NCBI RefSeq assembly: GCF_003977605.1
Contig: NZ_RYYU01000001.1
Location: 1,750,539-1,814,538 of the forward strand
Source: Prevotella koreensis
GTDB lineage: Bacteria; Bacteroidota; Bacteroidia; Bacteroidales; Bacteroidaceae
Length of the DNA stretch: 64,000 nucleotides
Direction: 5' to 3'
In this document: positions 18,812-28,385 of the stretch, piece by piece
Numbering within the stretch: the first letter of the stretch is position 1
How the letters are laid out: each line of letters opens with the position of its first letter
Translations under genes and position numbers: made by a program
Notes under the pieces: model-generated
Databases searched by the model: none
What the model was told of the DNA's origin: nothing
The model's input: the letters and a program-made list of their open reading frames with translations, nothing else

Positions 18812-18842
18812 CAAAGTTACTGCTTTTTATCTGATTGTGCAA
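18812..18842 (-). promoter_or_regulatory. Promoter of dtd, implying a leaderless mRNA
   Basis: On the minus strand: TTG (18842-18840), a 20-base spacer, TAACTTTG (18819-18812), then only CACT before the ATG. Confidence 0.75.
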
Positions 18843-18897
18843 TTTTTAGATTGTCTTTTCTCTCTTTTCTCTTTCCCGAAGATTCTGAATATCACTG

Positions 18898-18941
18898 CAA
18901 ATTAGCCCAAATTGCAAGGTAATTTCGCCCATTTTGCTTTT
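18898..18941 (+). repeat. 22-bp periodic repeat array C (2 units)
   Basis: Two units at 18898-18919 and 18920-18941 of the same family as arrays A, B and D. It lies about 80 bp upstream of the dtd promoter and downstream of uvrC. Confidence 0.75.
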
Positions 18942-19004
18942 TATTATTTCATCCTTTGATTGCTTGTTTAGTATAAAATGTTGATTTATAGAGTATTATA
19001 CGAA

Positions 19005-20831
19005 CTATTGCTTATGAAAATGTACATATATGATATTGGCTTTCTTTTGTCCGATAATATCTGTAAGTATCTGTAAATCAGCGGATTTTATTTGCTTGAC
19101 GCTTTTAAGTTTCTTTATCAGAATATCTTTTGTTTTCGATCCTATGCCATGTATGTTGTCGAGTTCCGAATGTAGTGCATGTTTTGAGCGTTTGTCGCGG
19201 TGGAATGTTATGGCATAGCGGTGCACTTCGTCTTGTATCCGTGTGAGGATGTGGAACAATTCCGAGTCGGGTTTCATGCCAATGGTGGCCGGTGGGAAAC
19301 CGTAGAGCAGTTCGTTGGTTCTATGGCGATTGTCTTTTGCAAGGCCTGCTATTGGTATTGCAAGGTTCAGTTCGTCCTCCACCACCTGTCTCACCACCTC
19401 CATCTGTCCCTTACCTCCGTCTGTGACGATGAGGTCGGGTAGTGGTTGTTCTTCTTCTATCATGCGACTGTATCGGCGACGCACAACCTCTTTCATTGAG
19501 GCGTAGTCGTCCGGTCCTTCTACGCTTTTGATGTTATATTTCCGGTAATCTTTCTTGCTTGGTTTCATTCCTTTGAATACCACGCAACCTGCCACGGCAT
19601 CGGTTCCGGAAATGTTTGAGTTGTCGAAGCACTCTATATGATATGGCATTTTCTGCATTCCGAGAGCCTTCTGCAGTTCCTTCATGAGTCGTGTCTGTTT
19701 CTGTTCGGGGTTCAGTTTTTCTGCACGTTTCAATCGGTCGAAACGATACTGTTTTCCGTTCATTGCCGACAGTTCCAACAGGTGCTTCTTTTCGCCGCGC
19801 TGTGGCACGGTAATAGTGGCATTAGGTATTTGTGTTTCTGGCTTGAAAGGCAATATTATCTCGGTTGCATCACTGCCCACCTGTTCGCGTATCTGCATTA
19901 TTCCGGTGGTAAGAATGTCGTCTTCGCTCTCATCGAGTTTCTTCTTGAACTCGAATGTAAGGGCTTGATTTATAGCACCATTAGTCACGTGCATATAGTT
20001 GATATACGCCTTTGTCTCATCGTTTGTTAAGGTGAATACATCGACGTTGGTAATGCTGTGGCTCACCACCTCGCTCTTTGCAGCGAATTTTTCAAGCAAA
20101 GAGTATCGGCGTTTCAGTGTTTCTGCTTCCTCAAAACGCAGTTCTTCTGCGGCCTGCATCATCTTTTCGTATATCAGTTTCTGAACCTCTCGCGTATTCC
20201 CTTTCAGTATTTCGTGTGCCTGAAGAATGTTTTGATTATAGTCTTCGTAGGTCTGTTTTCCCACGCATGGCGCCGCGCAGTTGTGTATATGATATTCGAG
20301 ACAAGGCTTGTATTTTCCTTCTCTTATTCCCTCGTGTGTGATAGGGAAGCGACAAGTGCGGGGGCGACACAGTTCCTTGATGATGTCAAGCAGGCCGTAC
20401 ATGGTGCTGATACTTGAATATGGTCCGTAGTACTGCCCCCATTTCTTATTAATGTTTCGTGTGGAAAATATTCTTGGAAACAGTTCTTTTGTGATACAGA
20501 TGCTCGGATAAGTCTTCCCGTCTTTCAGCAGAATGTTATATTTCGGTTGGTATTTCTTTATCAGGGAGTTCTCAAGCAGCAGGGCATCTTCCTCTGTATT
20601 CACTACGGTGTAGGTGATGTTCCATATCTTGCTCACGAGTACTTTTGTCTTGAAACGATCTACTTCTTTGTGGAAATAAGACGAAACGCGATTTTTCAGA
20701 TTCTTGGCTTTACCTACATAGATAACTGTTCCCTCCCTGTCGTAATACTGGTAACTACCAGGCTGAGAAGGGAGGGATGACACTATGCTTTTGAGATGAG
20801 CCAATCTGGCTTCGTTTTCTTCTTTCTTCAT
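19005..20831 (-). CDS. uvrC: Excinuclease ABC subunit C
   Basis: 608 residues. It makes both incisions around bulky DNA lesions after UvrAB loading. The N-terminal GIY-YIG nuclease is recognisable ('PGSYQYYDREGTVIYVGKAK'). A UVR motif lies near residue 205-240 ('AEELRFEEAETLKRR'). The RNase H-like C-terminal nuclease contains 'ECFDNSNISGTDAVAGCVVF' and 'VTDGGKGQM'. A terminal helix-hairpin-helix includes 'IHGIGSKTKD'. A parS-like site lies just upstream of the start codon. Confidence 0.97.
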   Translation of the reverse strand: MKKEENEARLAHLKSIVSSLPSQPGSYQYYDREGTVIYVGKAKNLKNRVSSYFHKEVDRFKTKVLVSKIWNITYTVVNTEEDALLLENSLIKKYQPKYNILLKDGKTYPSICITKELFPRIFSTRNINKKWGQYYGPYSSISTMYGLLDIIKELCRPRTCRFPITHEGIREGKYKPCLEYHIHNCAAPCVGKQTYEDYNQNILQAHEILKGNTREVQKLIYEKMMQAAEELRFEEAETLKRRYSLLEKFAAKSEVVSHSITNVDVFTLTNDETKAYINYMHVTNGAINQALTFEFKKKLDESEDDILTTGIMQIREQVGSDATEIILPFKPETQIPNATITVPQRGEKKHLLELSAMNGKQYRFDRLKRAEKLNPEQKQTRLMKELQKALGMQKMPYHIECFDNSNISGTDAVAGCVVFKGMKPSKKDYRKYNIKSVEGPDDYASMKEVVRRRYSRMIEEEQPLPDLIVTDGGKGQMEVVRQVVEDELNLAIPIAGLAKDNRHRTNELLYGFPPATIGMKPDSELFHILTRIQDEVHRYAITFHRDKRSKHALHSELDNIHGIGSKTKDILIKKLKSVKQIKSADLQILTDIIGQKKANIIYVHFHKQ

Positions 20832-20846
20832 CAGATGTTTTGCGCT

Positions 20847-20862
20847 CGTTTCACGTGGAACA
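20847..20862. promoter_or_regulatory. parS-like ParB site 2
   Basis: CGTTTCACGTGGAACA. The reverse strand reads TGTTCCACGTGAAACG, one base from the ParB consensus TGTTNCACGTGAAACA. It lies in the uvrC-apt intergenic gap, 641 bp from the exact site at 21488. Confidence 0.7.
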
Positions 20863-20911
20863 TATCTTGTTTCTGTCGCTTTTACGCAACCATAGACATG
20901 ATTTGCAGGTA

Positions 20912-21442
20912 CTAAACTTGTATAAGAGTACTTACTTCGATATCCTTGTCAAAGATGTTGCGACCCTCGAAACCCTCGTTAACGAGTTCTATGATGAAGT
21001 TTGCATATACCTTTTTCGGATGAAATTTCTTCACGAGATTGCATGATGCCTTCATGGTTCCACCTGTTGCGAGAAGGTCGTCGTGGAGCAATACCACATC
21101 GTCCGGTGTGATAGCGTCCTTGTGAATCTCAATGGTATCGGTGCCATATTCCTTTTCGTAACTCTCTTGGATTGTCTCTGTGGGTAGTTTGCCGGGCTTA
21201 CGACACAGTATCACACCCGCACCGAGACGCAGTGCAAGGGCAGATGCCAGTACGAATCCGCGACTTTCGATACCTACAACTTTTGTTATTCCCTTGTCTT
21301 TGTAGAGTTCGTACATTTCTTCTACCATCTCTTTCAGACATTCAGGACTCTTAAACAGTGTGGTGACATCGCGAAAATTCACACCCTTAACAGGGAAATC
21401 GGGAATGCACCGCAGGTTGTCCATTAATAATTTGTTGTTCAT
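20912..21442 (-). CDS. apt: Adenine phosphoribosyltransferase
   Basis: 176 residues. It converts adenine and PRPP to AMP in purine salvage. The PRPP-binding loop is 'VVLLHDDLLATGGTM', and 'GIESRGFVLASALALRLGAG' and 'FRDVTTLFKSPE' are family hallmarks. It is flanked by parS-like sites on both sides. Gene order mnmG-apt-uvrC-dtd is all on the minus strand, but the gaps of 80-170 bases make separate transcripts possible. Confidence 0.96.
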   Translation of the reverse strand: MNNKLLMDNLRCIPDFPVKGVNFRDVTTLFKSPECLKEMVEEMYELYKDKGITKVVGIESRGFVLASALALRLGAGVILCRKPGKLPTETIQESYEKEYGTDTIEIHKDAITPDDVVLLHDDLLATGGTMKASCNLVKKFHPKKVYANFIIELVNEGFEGRNIFDKDIEVSTLIQV

Positions 21443-21487
21443 AAATAATCTTATATATTATTGATATTTAATTGTTTGCAGCCTCTT

Positions 21488-21503
21488 TGTTTCACGTGAA
21501 ACA
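21488..21503. promoter_or_regulatory. parS ParB-binding site 1 (exact palindrome)
   Basis: TGTTTCACGTGAAACA is a perfect 16-base palindrome matching the near-universal parS consensus TGTTNCACGTGAAACA. It lies in the gap between apt and mnmG. parS sites are the chromosome-segregation centromere and usually cluster near the replication origin. Confidence 0.85.
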
Positions 21504-21521
21504 TTATATATCTTTCCACAT

Positions 21522-21563
21522 CGCTCAACACTCAACACTCATCGCTCAACGCTCATCGCTCAA
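21522..21563 (-). repeat. Heptamer array (6 x TTGANNG-type)
   Basis: Six consecutive heptamers of the form C-N-C-TCA-A/T (minus strand mostly TTGANNG) fill the space just before the mnmG stop. The same heptamer family recurs at 34388-34528. Confidence 0.85.
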
Positions 21564-21568
21564 CCCCA

Positions 21569-23521
21569 TTACCTTCCCATCAGCACAAGCAGCACGTTAA
21601 TGTCGCTGGGCGAAACCCCCGGTATGCGCGATGCTTGTGCGAGGGTTTCCGGGTCGATGCTTGAGAGTTTCTGCCGAGCCTCTATTGAAATATGGTTCAT
21701 TGACATGTAGTCGAACTTTCCTTTTATTCTGATATTCTCAAGTCTGTGCATCTTGTCGGCCACCTCTCGTTCGCGCTCGATATATCCGGCATATTTCATT
21801 CTTACTTCTGCGGCCTCTGCAATCTCCTCTTTTCGGTTTTCGGGAGCTTCGAGGGCCTCTTGTAATGCAGGGATGATTGTTGCGAGTTTATTTATGTCGA
21901 GTTGTGGTCGTCCTAAAAGTTCTATTGCCTTGCAACCGGTGCGCAGTGGAGTGGTGTCGAATGATTCGAGAGCACTTTCTGTTTCTTTTGGTTTCAGCGA
22001 TGTGTTCTTACATATTTCTATTATATGTTCGATGTGACGGCTCTTTTCTTCCCACCATTCCATACGGTCGCGTTTTGCTATTCCTAATTCGTATGCCCGC
22101 TTTGTCAGTCGTGCATCGGCATCATCTTGTCTGAGAAGTATGCGATATTCTGCTCTTGACGTGAACATGCGATACGGTTCATCAACCCCTTTTGTCACCA
22201 AGTCATCGATAAGCACGCCGATATAAGATTCGTCTCGGTGCATGATGAATTGGCTGTTTTCTGCCGAAATGCTCTTGTCAGAACCTGCAAGCAGTGCAGC
22301 ATTCGCGCCGGCAACAAGTCCTTGTCCTGCCGCTTCCTCATATCCGGTAGTACCGTTTACCTGTCCGGCGAAGAATAAACCTTCTATTTTTTTCGATTCC
22401 AACGAGTGTTTCAGTTGTGTGGGGTCGAAGAAGTCGTATTCTATTGCATATCCCGGACGATACACTTTTACGTCTCTCAGTGCCGGAATCTGCTTCAAAG
22501 CCTCTATCTGTAGTTCTATCGGCATGCTCGAAGAGAATCCGTTGAGATACATCTCGTTGGTGTCTGTGCCCTCCGGTTCGAGGAAAAGCGGATGACTCTC
22601 GCGGTCAGGGAATGTCATCAGTTTTGTCTCTATTGAAGGACAGTAGCGTGGTCCGATGCTGTTTATCTGTCCATTATATAATGGTGACTCTTTCAGTCCG
22701 CGTCGCAACACCTCGTTCACTGCGGCGTTTGTGGAGAATGTCCAGCATGGCAGTTGTGGTAGTTGTCGCGCTTCGCCCATGTAAGAAAACTTATGGAAGT
22801 CGGTTTCTCCGGGTTGCATTTCCGTGTCCTCAAAGTGTACCGAACGGCTATCTATACGCACCGGCGTGCCGGTTTTCATGCGTGCCGATGTTATTCCGTG
22901 GCGCGTTATACTCTCGGTGAAACGTTCCACTGCAGGCTCTGCAATCCTACCTCCTGCCACCATCTTGTTTCCAATGTGCATTAATCCGTTGAGGAAAGTG
23001 CCTGCGGTGATTATTACCGCTTTTGCTTGCAGTTCCACTCCCCATATTGTGCGCACCCCTATAACTCTTTTGGTGGGTAGGGTGGTGCTTACCGATGATT
23101 CCGATTGAATTTGAGCATGGTTTCTTTTGATTTCTTCGACAATCAGTTCGTCTGCCTGGTCTTGCCAAATGTCAAGGTTAGGGGTATTGTCAAGGATTGT
23201 TCTCCACTGCCAGATGAATTTCCCTCGATCGCATTGTGCACGCGGGCTCCACATTGCCGGCCCTTTAGAACGGTTCAGCATGCGGAATTGTATTGCGGTG
23301 GCATCGGTCACGCGTCCCATCTGTCCACCCAAAGCGTCAATTTCTCGCACAATCTGTCCTTTCGCAATCCCGCCTACTGCGGGGTTGCAACTCATCTGTG
23401 CAATGTTGTTCATCTCCATTGTCACGAGGCACGTCTTCGCTCCCATATTAGCACTTGCACACGCCGCCTCACAGCCGGCGTGCCCACCGCCTATGACAAT
23501 AACATCATATCTTAAAATCAT
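21569..23521 (-). CDS. mnmG: tRNA uridine-5-carboxymethylaminomethyl modification enzyme MnmG
   Basis: 650 residues. With MnmE it builds the cmnm5 modification at wobble U34 of several tRNAs. The FAD-binding N-terminus is 'DVIVIGGGHAGCEAACASANMG', followed by 'MSCNPAVGGIAKGQIVREIDALGG' (two neighbouring conserved blocks). 'PGYAIEYDFFDPTQL' and 'GLFFAGQVNGTTGYEEAAGQG' are diagnostic. The minus-strand promoter box TAATTTTG is at 23552-23545. mnmG (gidA) is an origin-proximal gene in many bacteria, consistent with the adjacent parS sites. Confidence 0.97.
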   Translation of the reverse strand: MILRYDVIVIGGGHAGCEAACASANMGAKTCLVTMEMNNIAQMSCNPAVGGIAKGQIVREIDALGGQMGRVTDATAIQFRMLNRSKGPAMWSPRAQCDRGKFIWQWRTILDNTPNLDIWQDQADELIVEEIKRNHAQIQSESSVSTTLPTKRVIGVRTIWGVELQAKAVIITAGTFLNGLMHIGNKMVAGGRIAEPAVERFTESITRHGITSARMKTGTPVRIDSRSVHFEDTEMQPGETDFHKFSYMGEARQLPQLPCWTFSTNAAVNEVLRRGLKESPLYNGQINSIGPRYCPSIETKLMTFPDRESHPLFLEPEGTDTNEMYLNGFSSSMPIELQIEALKQIPALRDVKVYRPGYAIEYDFFDPTQLKHSLESKKIEGLFFAGQVNGTTGYEEAAGQGLVAGANAALLAGSDKSISAENSQFIMHRDESYIGVLIDDLVTKGVDEPYRMFTSRAEYRILLRQDDADARLTKRAYELGIAKRDRMEWWEEKSRHIEHIIEICKNTSLKPKETESALESFDTTPLRTGCKAIELLGRPQLDINKLATIIPALQEALEAPENRKEEIAEAAEVRMKYAGYIEREREVADKMHRLENIRIKGKFDYMSMNHISIEARQKLSSIDPETLAQASRIPGVSPSDINVLLVLMGR

Positions 23522-23544
23522 ATTTGCTTAAGCCTTATGCCGTG

Positions 23545-23552
23545 CAAAATTA
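23545..23552 (-). promoter_or_regulatory. Promoter -7 box of mnmG
   Basis: The minus strand reads TAATTTTG, 23 bases before the start codon. The 428-base gap 23522-23949 holds this, an imperfect stem ACCATG/CATGGT (23681/23712), and the frd promoter and leader. Confidence 0.6.
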
Positions 23553-23813
23553 CTAAAAGTTTTGTAAATAAGCATTTTATTCTCATTTTTTGAACAATTC
23601 AGACGAAAGTGTTAACGAATGGTAAACGGTTATATTTTTTTCGCTATATAGTAAATATCGGGGTGGGGAAGTGGTAATCCAACCATGCTTCTTCTTAAAT
23701 TCTTCATACCGACATGGTAGATAGAAACATAAAGATAATGTCGATTAGGTATGAGTATTTATTTATTTTTTCATTTTTCTCTGTTAAATGTTTGAAATAT
23801 CATTAATTTATGG

Positions 23814-23949
23814 TATATTTGCAGCCTAAAACGAGCCTTGCGATACCTAAAACAAGGTATTGGGCTGTTAAAAAACGCTATTATAAGTGTGTAAGTTAAA
23901 TTTGAATCTAAAATAATTTTAATATTAAATAATTCAAAATCAATCATTT
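23814..23949 (+). promoter_or_regulatory. Promoter and structured leader of frdCAB
   Basis: TATATTTG at 23814-23821 predicts a leader of about 120 bases. It can fold with an outer stem CAGCC (23822)/GGCTG (23863) and either CCTTG/CAAGG (23836/23853) or the exclusive alternative ATACC/GGTAT (23843/23856). These competing stems could have a regulatory role. Confidence 0.5.
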
Positions 23950-24639
23950 ATGTGGTTAACTAATTCATCTATTGGAAGGAAGGTTGTCATGTCTGTCACG
24001 GGCGTCTCCCTTATCCTATTCTTGACTTTCCACGGTGCAATGAATGTTGTGGCTCTCTTTTCCGGAGCGGCTTATAACACTATCTGCGAACTGTTGGGTT
24101 CCAATTGGTATGCCGTAGCCGCCACCTGTGGTCTGGCCGGTTTGGCATTGCTTCACATTTTCTATGCTTTCTGGTTGACTATGCAGAACCGCCGTGCTCG
24201 CGGTCCTGAGCGTTATCACGAGACAGCACGCAGAAGTGAGGTGTCTTGGGCTTCTCAGAACATGCTCGTTTTGGGTATCATCATTGGTTTGGGCTTGCTC
24301 CTTCACCTCTTCAACTTCTGGTACAACATGATGTTTGCCGAGATAGTAGGCATGCACACAGTTCCCGGTCCTACCGATGGTTTCGGTTGGATTAAGGAGA
24401 CTTTCAAGAATCCTGTTTATGTTGTGCTCTATGTTATCTGGCTTATTGCTATCTGGTTTCATCTCTCTCACGGTTTCTGGAGTGCCATGCAGACCCTCGG
24501 TATCAACGGTAGGGTATGGTTCAATCGCTGGAAGGTTATCGGTATTGTATATACTACCGTCCTCATGCTAGCGTTCCTGATTGTTGTTCTCGCCTTTGCT
24601 TTCGGTGTTGCTCCGAGCCTTTGCTGCGGAATGTGCTGA
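23950..24639 (+). CDS. frdC: Fumarate reductase/succinate dehydrogenase cytochrome b subunit
   Basis: 229 residues, five membrane helices. It is the haem-b membrane anchor that passes electrons between menaquinol and the FrdAB catalytic subunits. Candidate haem-ligand histidines lie in hydrophobic contexts: 'LTFHGAMN', 'ALLHIFYAFW', 'LLLHLFNFW' and 'IWFHLSHGFWSAMQTLG'. The single long subunit matches the B-type (Wolinella-like) complex. First gene of frdCAB; frdA starts 65 bases later. In Bacteroidales this complex works mainly as fumarate reductase in succinate formation. Confidence 0.95.
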   Translation: MWLTNSSIGRKVVMSVTGVSLILFLTFHGAMNVVALFSGAAYNTICELLGSNWYAVAATCGLAGLALLHIFYAFWLTMQNRRARGPERYHETARRSEVSWASQNMLVLGIIIGLGLLLHLFNFWYNMMFAEIVGMHTVPGPTDGFGWIKETFKNPVYVVLYVIWLIAIWFHLSHGFWSAMQTLGINGRVWFNRWKVIGIVYTTVLMLAFLIVVLAFAFGVAPSLCCGMC

Positions 24640-24704
24640 TAATATGCCGGCGTGAAGATTATGAACTATTGTAGATTGTAAATTCGAAAATCGTAGATTA
24701 CATT

Positions 24705-26687
24705 ATGACAAAGACATTAAATTCAAGGATTCCAGAAGGCTCAGTTGCCGAGAAATGGACTAATTATAAAGCACACCAGCGCCTTGTAAACCCAAAGAAC
24801 AAACTTAAACTCGATGTTATCGTCGTAGGTACGGGTTTGGCCGGTGCCAGTGCAGCCGCTTCTCTTGGTGAGATGGGCTTCAATGTGCTTAATTTCTGTA
24901 TTCAGGACTCTCCGCGTCGCGCTCACTCTATCGCGGCACAGGGCGGTATTAACGCAGCAAAGAACTATCAGAACGACGGAGACTCGATCTATCGTCTGTT
25001 CTATGACACCGTGAAAGGTGGCGACTACCGTGCTCGTGAGGCAAATGTGTATCGTTTGGCAGAGGTTTCAAACAGTATCATTGACCAGTGTGTGGCTCAG
25101 GGAGTACCTTTCGCACGCGAATATGGCGGCATGCTTGCCAACCGTTCTTTCGGTGGAGCGCAGGTGAGTCGTACCTTCTATGCAAAGGGACAGACAGGTC
25201 AGCAGTTGTTGCTCGGTGCCTATTCTTCTCTGATGTGTCAGGTTAATGCCAACAAGGTGAAACTCTACACTCGCTACGAGATGGAAGATGTGGTTATCGT
25301 TGACGGCAAAGCACGCGGTATTATTGCAAAGAACCTCGTAACAGGAAAACTGGAACGATTCTCTGCCAATGCCGTTGTAATTGCTACCGGTGGATATGGC
25401 AATGCTTACTTCCTCTCTACAAACGCTATGGGTTGTAACTGTACGGCAGCCGTTCAGTGCTATCGTAAGGGAGCATACTTTGCTAATCCTTCTTATGTTC
25501 AGATACACCCAACATGTATTCCGGTGCATGGTGACAAGCAGTCTAAACTGACATTGATGTCCGAGTCGCTGCGTAATGACGGACGCATCTGGGTTCCGAA
25601 GAAGATTGAAGATGCCAAGGCATTGCAGGCCGGCACAAAGAAAGGCTCGGATATTCCGGAGGAAGACCGCGACTATTATTTGGAGCGTCGTTATCCAGCA
25701 TTCGGAAACCTCGTGCCTCGTGACGTTGCGAGCCGCGCAGCAAAGGAGCGTTGCGACAAGGGCTTCGGCGTAAACAATACAGGTCTTGCCGTATTCCTCG
25801 ACTTCTCCGAGTCTATCGAACGTCTCGGTATCGATGTGGTTCTCCAGCGTTATGGCAACCTCTTCGATATGTATGAGGAAATCACCGACGTTAATCCGGG
25901 TGAAATGGCAAACGAAATAAACGGCGTTAAGTACTATAACCCGATGATGATATTCCCTGCTATCCACTATACTATGGGTGGTATATGGGTTGACTATGAA
26001 CTTCAGACCACAATCGACGGTTTGTTCGCTATCGGCGAGTGTAACTTCTCTGACCATGGTGCCAACCGTCTTGGTGCATCTGCTCTTATGCAAGGACTTG
26101 CAGACGGTTACTTCGTGCTGCCTTATACCATACAGAATTACCTTTCAAATCAGGAAATCTGGCCTCGAGTATCAACCGACCTTAAGGAGTTTGAAGAGGC
26201 AGAGAATGCCGTACAGAAAGAAATCGACCGTCTGATGGGTATTCAGGGCAAGCGTTCTGTAGATTCATTACATAAGGAATTGGGTCACATTATGTGGGAA
26301 CACGTAGGTATGGGACGCACCGCCGAGGGTCTGAAAGAAGGTATCGAACTTATGAAGAAACTTAAGAAAGAGTTTGACACCAACCTCTTCGTGCCGGGCA
26401 GTAAAGAAGGACTCAACGTGGAACTTGACAAGGCAATCCACCTGCGCGACTTCATCTTGATGGGTCAGCTCGTGGCTTACGATGCACTCCACCGTAACGA
26501 GTCGTGTGGCGGTCACTTCCGTGAGGAGTATCAGACAGAGGAAGGTGAGGCAAAACGCGACGATGAAAACTTCTTCTACGTTGGTTGTTGGGAATACAAA
26601 GGCGACGACACCACCGCTCCCGAGTTGGTGAAAGAGCCTCTGGAGTATGAAGCGATAAAGGTACAAACACGTAATTACAAGAATTAA
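24705..26687 (+). CDS. frdA: Fumarate reductase/succinate dehydrogenase flavoprotein subunit
   Basis: 660 residues. It carries covalently bound FAD and the dicarboxylate site. '[19 protein letters not shown]' is the dinucleotide-binding fold. '[21 protein letters not shown]' (two linked conserved blocks) holds the flavinylated histidine region. '[15 protein letters not shown]' carries the active-site arginine. The start follows frdC closely and frdB begins four bases after its stop, so the three form one operon with translational coupling likely. Confidence 0.97.
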   Translation: MTKTLNSRIPEGSVAEKWTNYKAHQRLVNPKNKLKLDVIVVGTGLAGASAAASLGEMGFNVLNFCIQDSPRRAHSIAAQGGINAAKNYQNDGDSIYRLFYDTVKGGDYRAREANVYRLAEVSNSIIDQCVAQGVPFAREYGGMLANRSFGGAQVSRTFYAKGQTGQQLLLGAYSSLMCQVNANKVKLYTRYEMEDVVIVDGKARGIIAKNLVTGKLERFSANAVVIATGGYGNAYFLSTNAMGCNCTAAVQCYRKGAYFANPSYVQIHPTCIPVHGDKQSKLTLMSESLRNDGRIWVPKKIEDAKALQAGTKKGSDIPEEDRDYYLERRYPAFGNLVPRDVASRAAKERCDKGFGVNNTGLAVFLDFSESIERLGIDVVLQRYGNLFDMYEEITDVNPGEMANEINGVKYYNPMMIFPAIHYTMGGIWVDYELQTTIDGLFAIGECNFSDHGANRLGASALMQGLADGYFVLPYTIQNYLSNQEIWPRVSTDLKEFEEAENAVQKEIDRLMGIQGKRSVDSLHKELGHIMWEHVGMGRTAEGLKEGIELMKKLKKEFDTNLFVPGSKEGLNVELDKAIHLRDFILMGQLVAYDALHRNESCGGHFREEYQTEEGEAKRDDENFFYVGCWEYKGDDTTAPELVKEPLEYEAIKVQTRNYKN

Positions 26688-26691
26688 TATC

Positions 26692-27447
26692 ATGGCAAAA
26701 AATATTTCATTCACTTTACATTTCTGGCGTCAGAACGGTCCAAAAGAGGAAGGGCACTTTGATACCCGTCAAATGAAGGATATTCCGGATGACACCTCTT
26801 TCCTCGAAATGCTCGATATTCTCAACGAGGAACTCATCAGCGAAGGTAAAGAACCGTTCGTGTTCGACCACGACTGCCGCGAGGGTATTTGCGGTATGTG
26901 CTCGCTATATATTAATGGTCACCCACACGGACCGGGCGTTGGTGCAACCACTTGCCAACTCTACATGCGCCGTTTCGAGGATGGACAGGACATTTGGGTA
27001 GAACCTTGGCGTTCTGCTGCATTCCCTGTTATCAAGGACTGTATGGTAGATCGCACCGCTTTCGACAAGATAATCGCTGCGGGTGGATATACCACTATCC
27101 GCACAGGACAGGCTCAGGATGCTAACGCAATACTCATTCCGAAGCCCGATGCTGATGAAGCAATGGATGCTGCAAGTTGTATCGGTTGCGGTTGCTGTGT
27201 TGCAGCATGTAAGAATGGTTCTGCTATGCTCTTCGTGAGTTCAAAGGTCAGCCAACTTGCACTGCTCCCACAGGGTCGTCCGGAGGCTGCAAAGCGTGCC
27301 AAGGCAATGGTTATGAAGATGGAAGAACTCGGATTCGGAAACTGCACAAACACTCGCGCATGCGAGGCAGAGTGCCCGAAGAACGAGTCAATATCCAACA
27401 TCGCACGCCTGAACCGCGAGTTCATCTGTGCCAAGTTCAAGGATTAA
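26692..27447 (+). CDS. frdB: Fumarate reductase/succinate dehydrogenase iron-sulfur subunit
   Basis: 251 residues. It relays electrons from haem to flavin through three clusters. The [2Fe-2S] ligands are in 'CREGICGMCSLYING' plus a later Cys. The [4Fe-4S] motif is 'CIGCGCCVAAC' and the third cluster uses 'CTNTRACEAECP'. The N-terminus is slightly longer than E. coli FrdB, as is usual for the B-type family. It is the last gene of frdCAB and ends before a strong terminator. Confidence 0.97.
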   Translation: MAKNISFTLHFWRQNGPKEEGHFDTRQMKDIPDDTSFLEMLDILNEELISEGKEPFVFDHDCREGICGMCSLYINGHPHGPGVGATTCQLYMRRFEDGQDIWVEPWRSAAFPVIKDCMVDRTAFDKIIAAGGYTTIRTGQAQDANAILIPKPDADEAMDAASCIGCGCCVAACKNGSAMLFVSSKVSQLALLPQGRPEAAKRAKAMVMKMEELGFGNCTNTRACEAECPKNESISNIARLNREFICAKFKD

Positions 27448-27476
27448 TCGAATACTTGGATATTCAGACATATATA

Positions 27477-27513
27477 ATATATGGGTTCTCATCACGGGAA
27501 CCCATATATTTTT
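27477..27513 (+). terminator. Intrinsic terminator of frdCAB
   Basis: Twelve-base arms ATATATGGGTTC (27477-27488) and GAACCCATATAT (27498-27509), followed by TTTTT. Confidence 0.9.
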
Positions 27514-27551
27514 GCTCGTAACATATAACGAAATTTTTCTCAAACAGACTC

Positions 27552-27581
27552 TTGCAACATCAGAATAAATTGCTAAATTTG
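27552..27581 (+). promoter_or_regulatory. Promoter of the GNAT gene, implying a leaderless mRNA
   Basis: TTG (27552-27554), a 19-base spacer and TAAATTTG (27574-27581), then only five bases to the ATG at 27587. Confidence 0.75.
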
Positions 27582-27586
27582 CAACT

Positions 27587-28099
27587 ATGGGAAGCGACAG
27601 ACACATACGAAAGGCCGAAGAGCACGAACTGCCACGCATAATGCAACTGATAGAATGTGGCAGGCAGAAGATGCGTGCGATGGGAAACATTGAGCAATGG
27701 GCCGACGGATACCCGAAAGAAGAGGTCATAATGCAAGACATCGAAAACGGTAATAGTTATCTCGTCATCGAAAATGGCGTTGCAATCGCCACTTTCGCCT
27801 TTGTTGAAGGGCCTGATATTACCTATCGTGAGATTTATGAAGGCCGATGGATAGACAGCGTCACGCCTTATCATGTGATACATCGTGCCGCCTCTGTGCC
27901 GTCCGTTCACGGCATCATGAGAACCATACTCGACTGGTGTTCGTGCCGCACTAATAACATACGCGTGGACACCCACCGTCAAAACACCATAATGCGGCAG
28001 GCTTTAAAGTCGAATGGTTTCCTCTATTGTGGCATAATCTATCTTCTTGACGGTGCCGAACGGCTCGCCTATCAGCGCGTGTTATGTCCTAATAAATAA
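27587..28099 (+). CDS. GNAT-family N-acetyltransferase
   Basis: 170 residues. The overall layout fits the GNAT fold: 'IRKAEEHELPRIMQLIECGRQKM', a strand pair 'SYLVIENGVAIATFAFVEG', 'HVIHRAASVPSVHGIMRTIL' in place of the usual acetyl-CoA loop, and 'RVDTHRQNTIMRQALKSNGF' near the end. The amino-group substrate cannot be told. It is a single gene with its own promoter. The mRNA is probably leaderless because the ATG begins six bases after the -7 box. Confidence 0.85.
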   Translation: MGSDRHIRKAEEHELPRIMQLIECGRQKMRAMGNIEQWADGYPKEEVIMQDIENGNSYLVIENGVAIATFAFVEGPDITYREIYEGRWIDSVTPYHVIHRAASVPSVHGIMRTILDWCSCRTNNIRVDTHRQNTIMRQALKSNGFLYCGIIYLLDGAERLAYQRVLCPNK

Positions 28100-28290
28100 A
28101 CATTTTGGCTAAAAAAACATCATGTTTTATAATTCCCGTAATCCGTTTTATGTACCCATGTGTCGGATTTTTCGGATAAAAAGAAACTGAGAAAAGAGCA
28201 TTTTGCCACTTTCATTAATCATTTCAAACTTCGGGTTCGCAAATATTATAGATCGATTAATCGCGACAATAAGTTTTTCTCAGTTTAATT

Positions 28291-28320
28291 TTGCAGTTCC
28301 GCATAAAGTTATTATCTTTG
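28291..28320 (+). promoter_or_regulatory. Promoter of lemA
   Basis: TTG (28291-28293), a 19-base spacer and TATCTTTG (28313-28320), giving a leader of about 60 bases. The rest of the gap 28100-28290 shows nothing I can name. Confidence 0.7.
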
Positions 28321-28385
28321 CCAACAGGTTCATGAATGCCAAACTTTTAAACTTTATTATTTAACATAGAAAACTTGATTAATTT

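Noticed and set aside
25068..26093. Long open frame antisense to frdA
   Set aside because: A mirror of the codon usage of frdA, with no recognisable domain.
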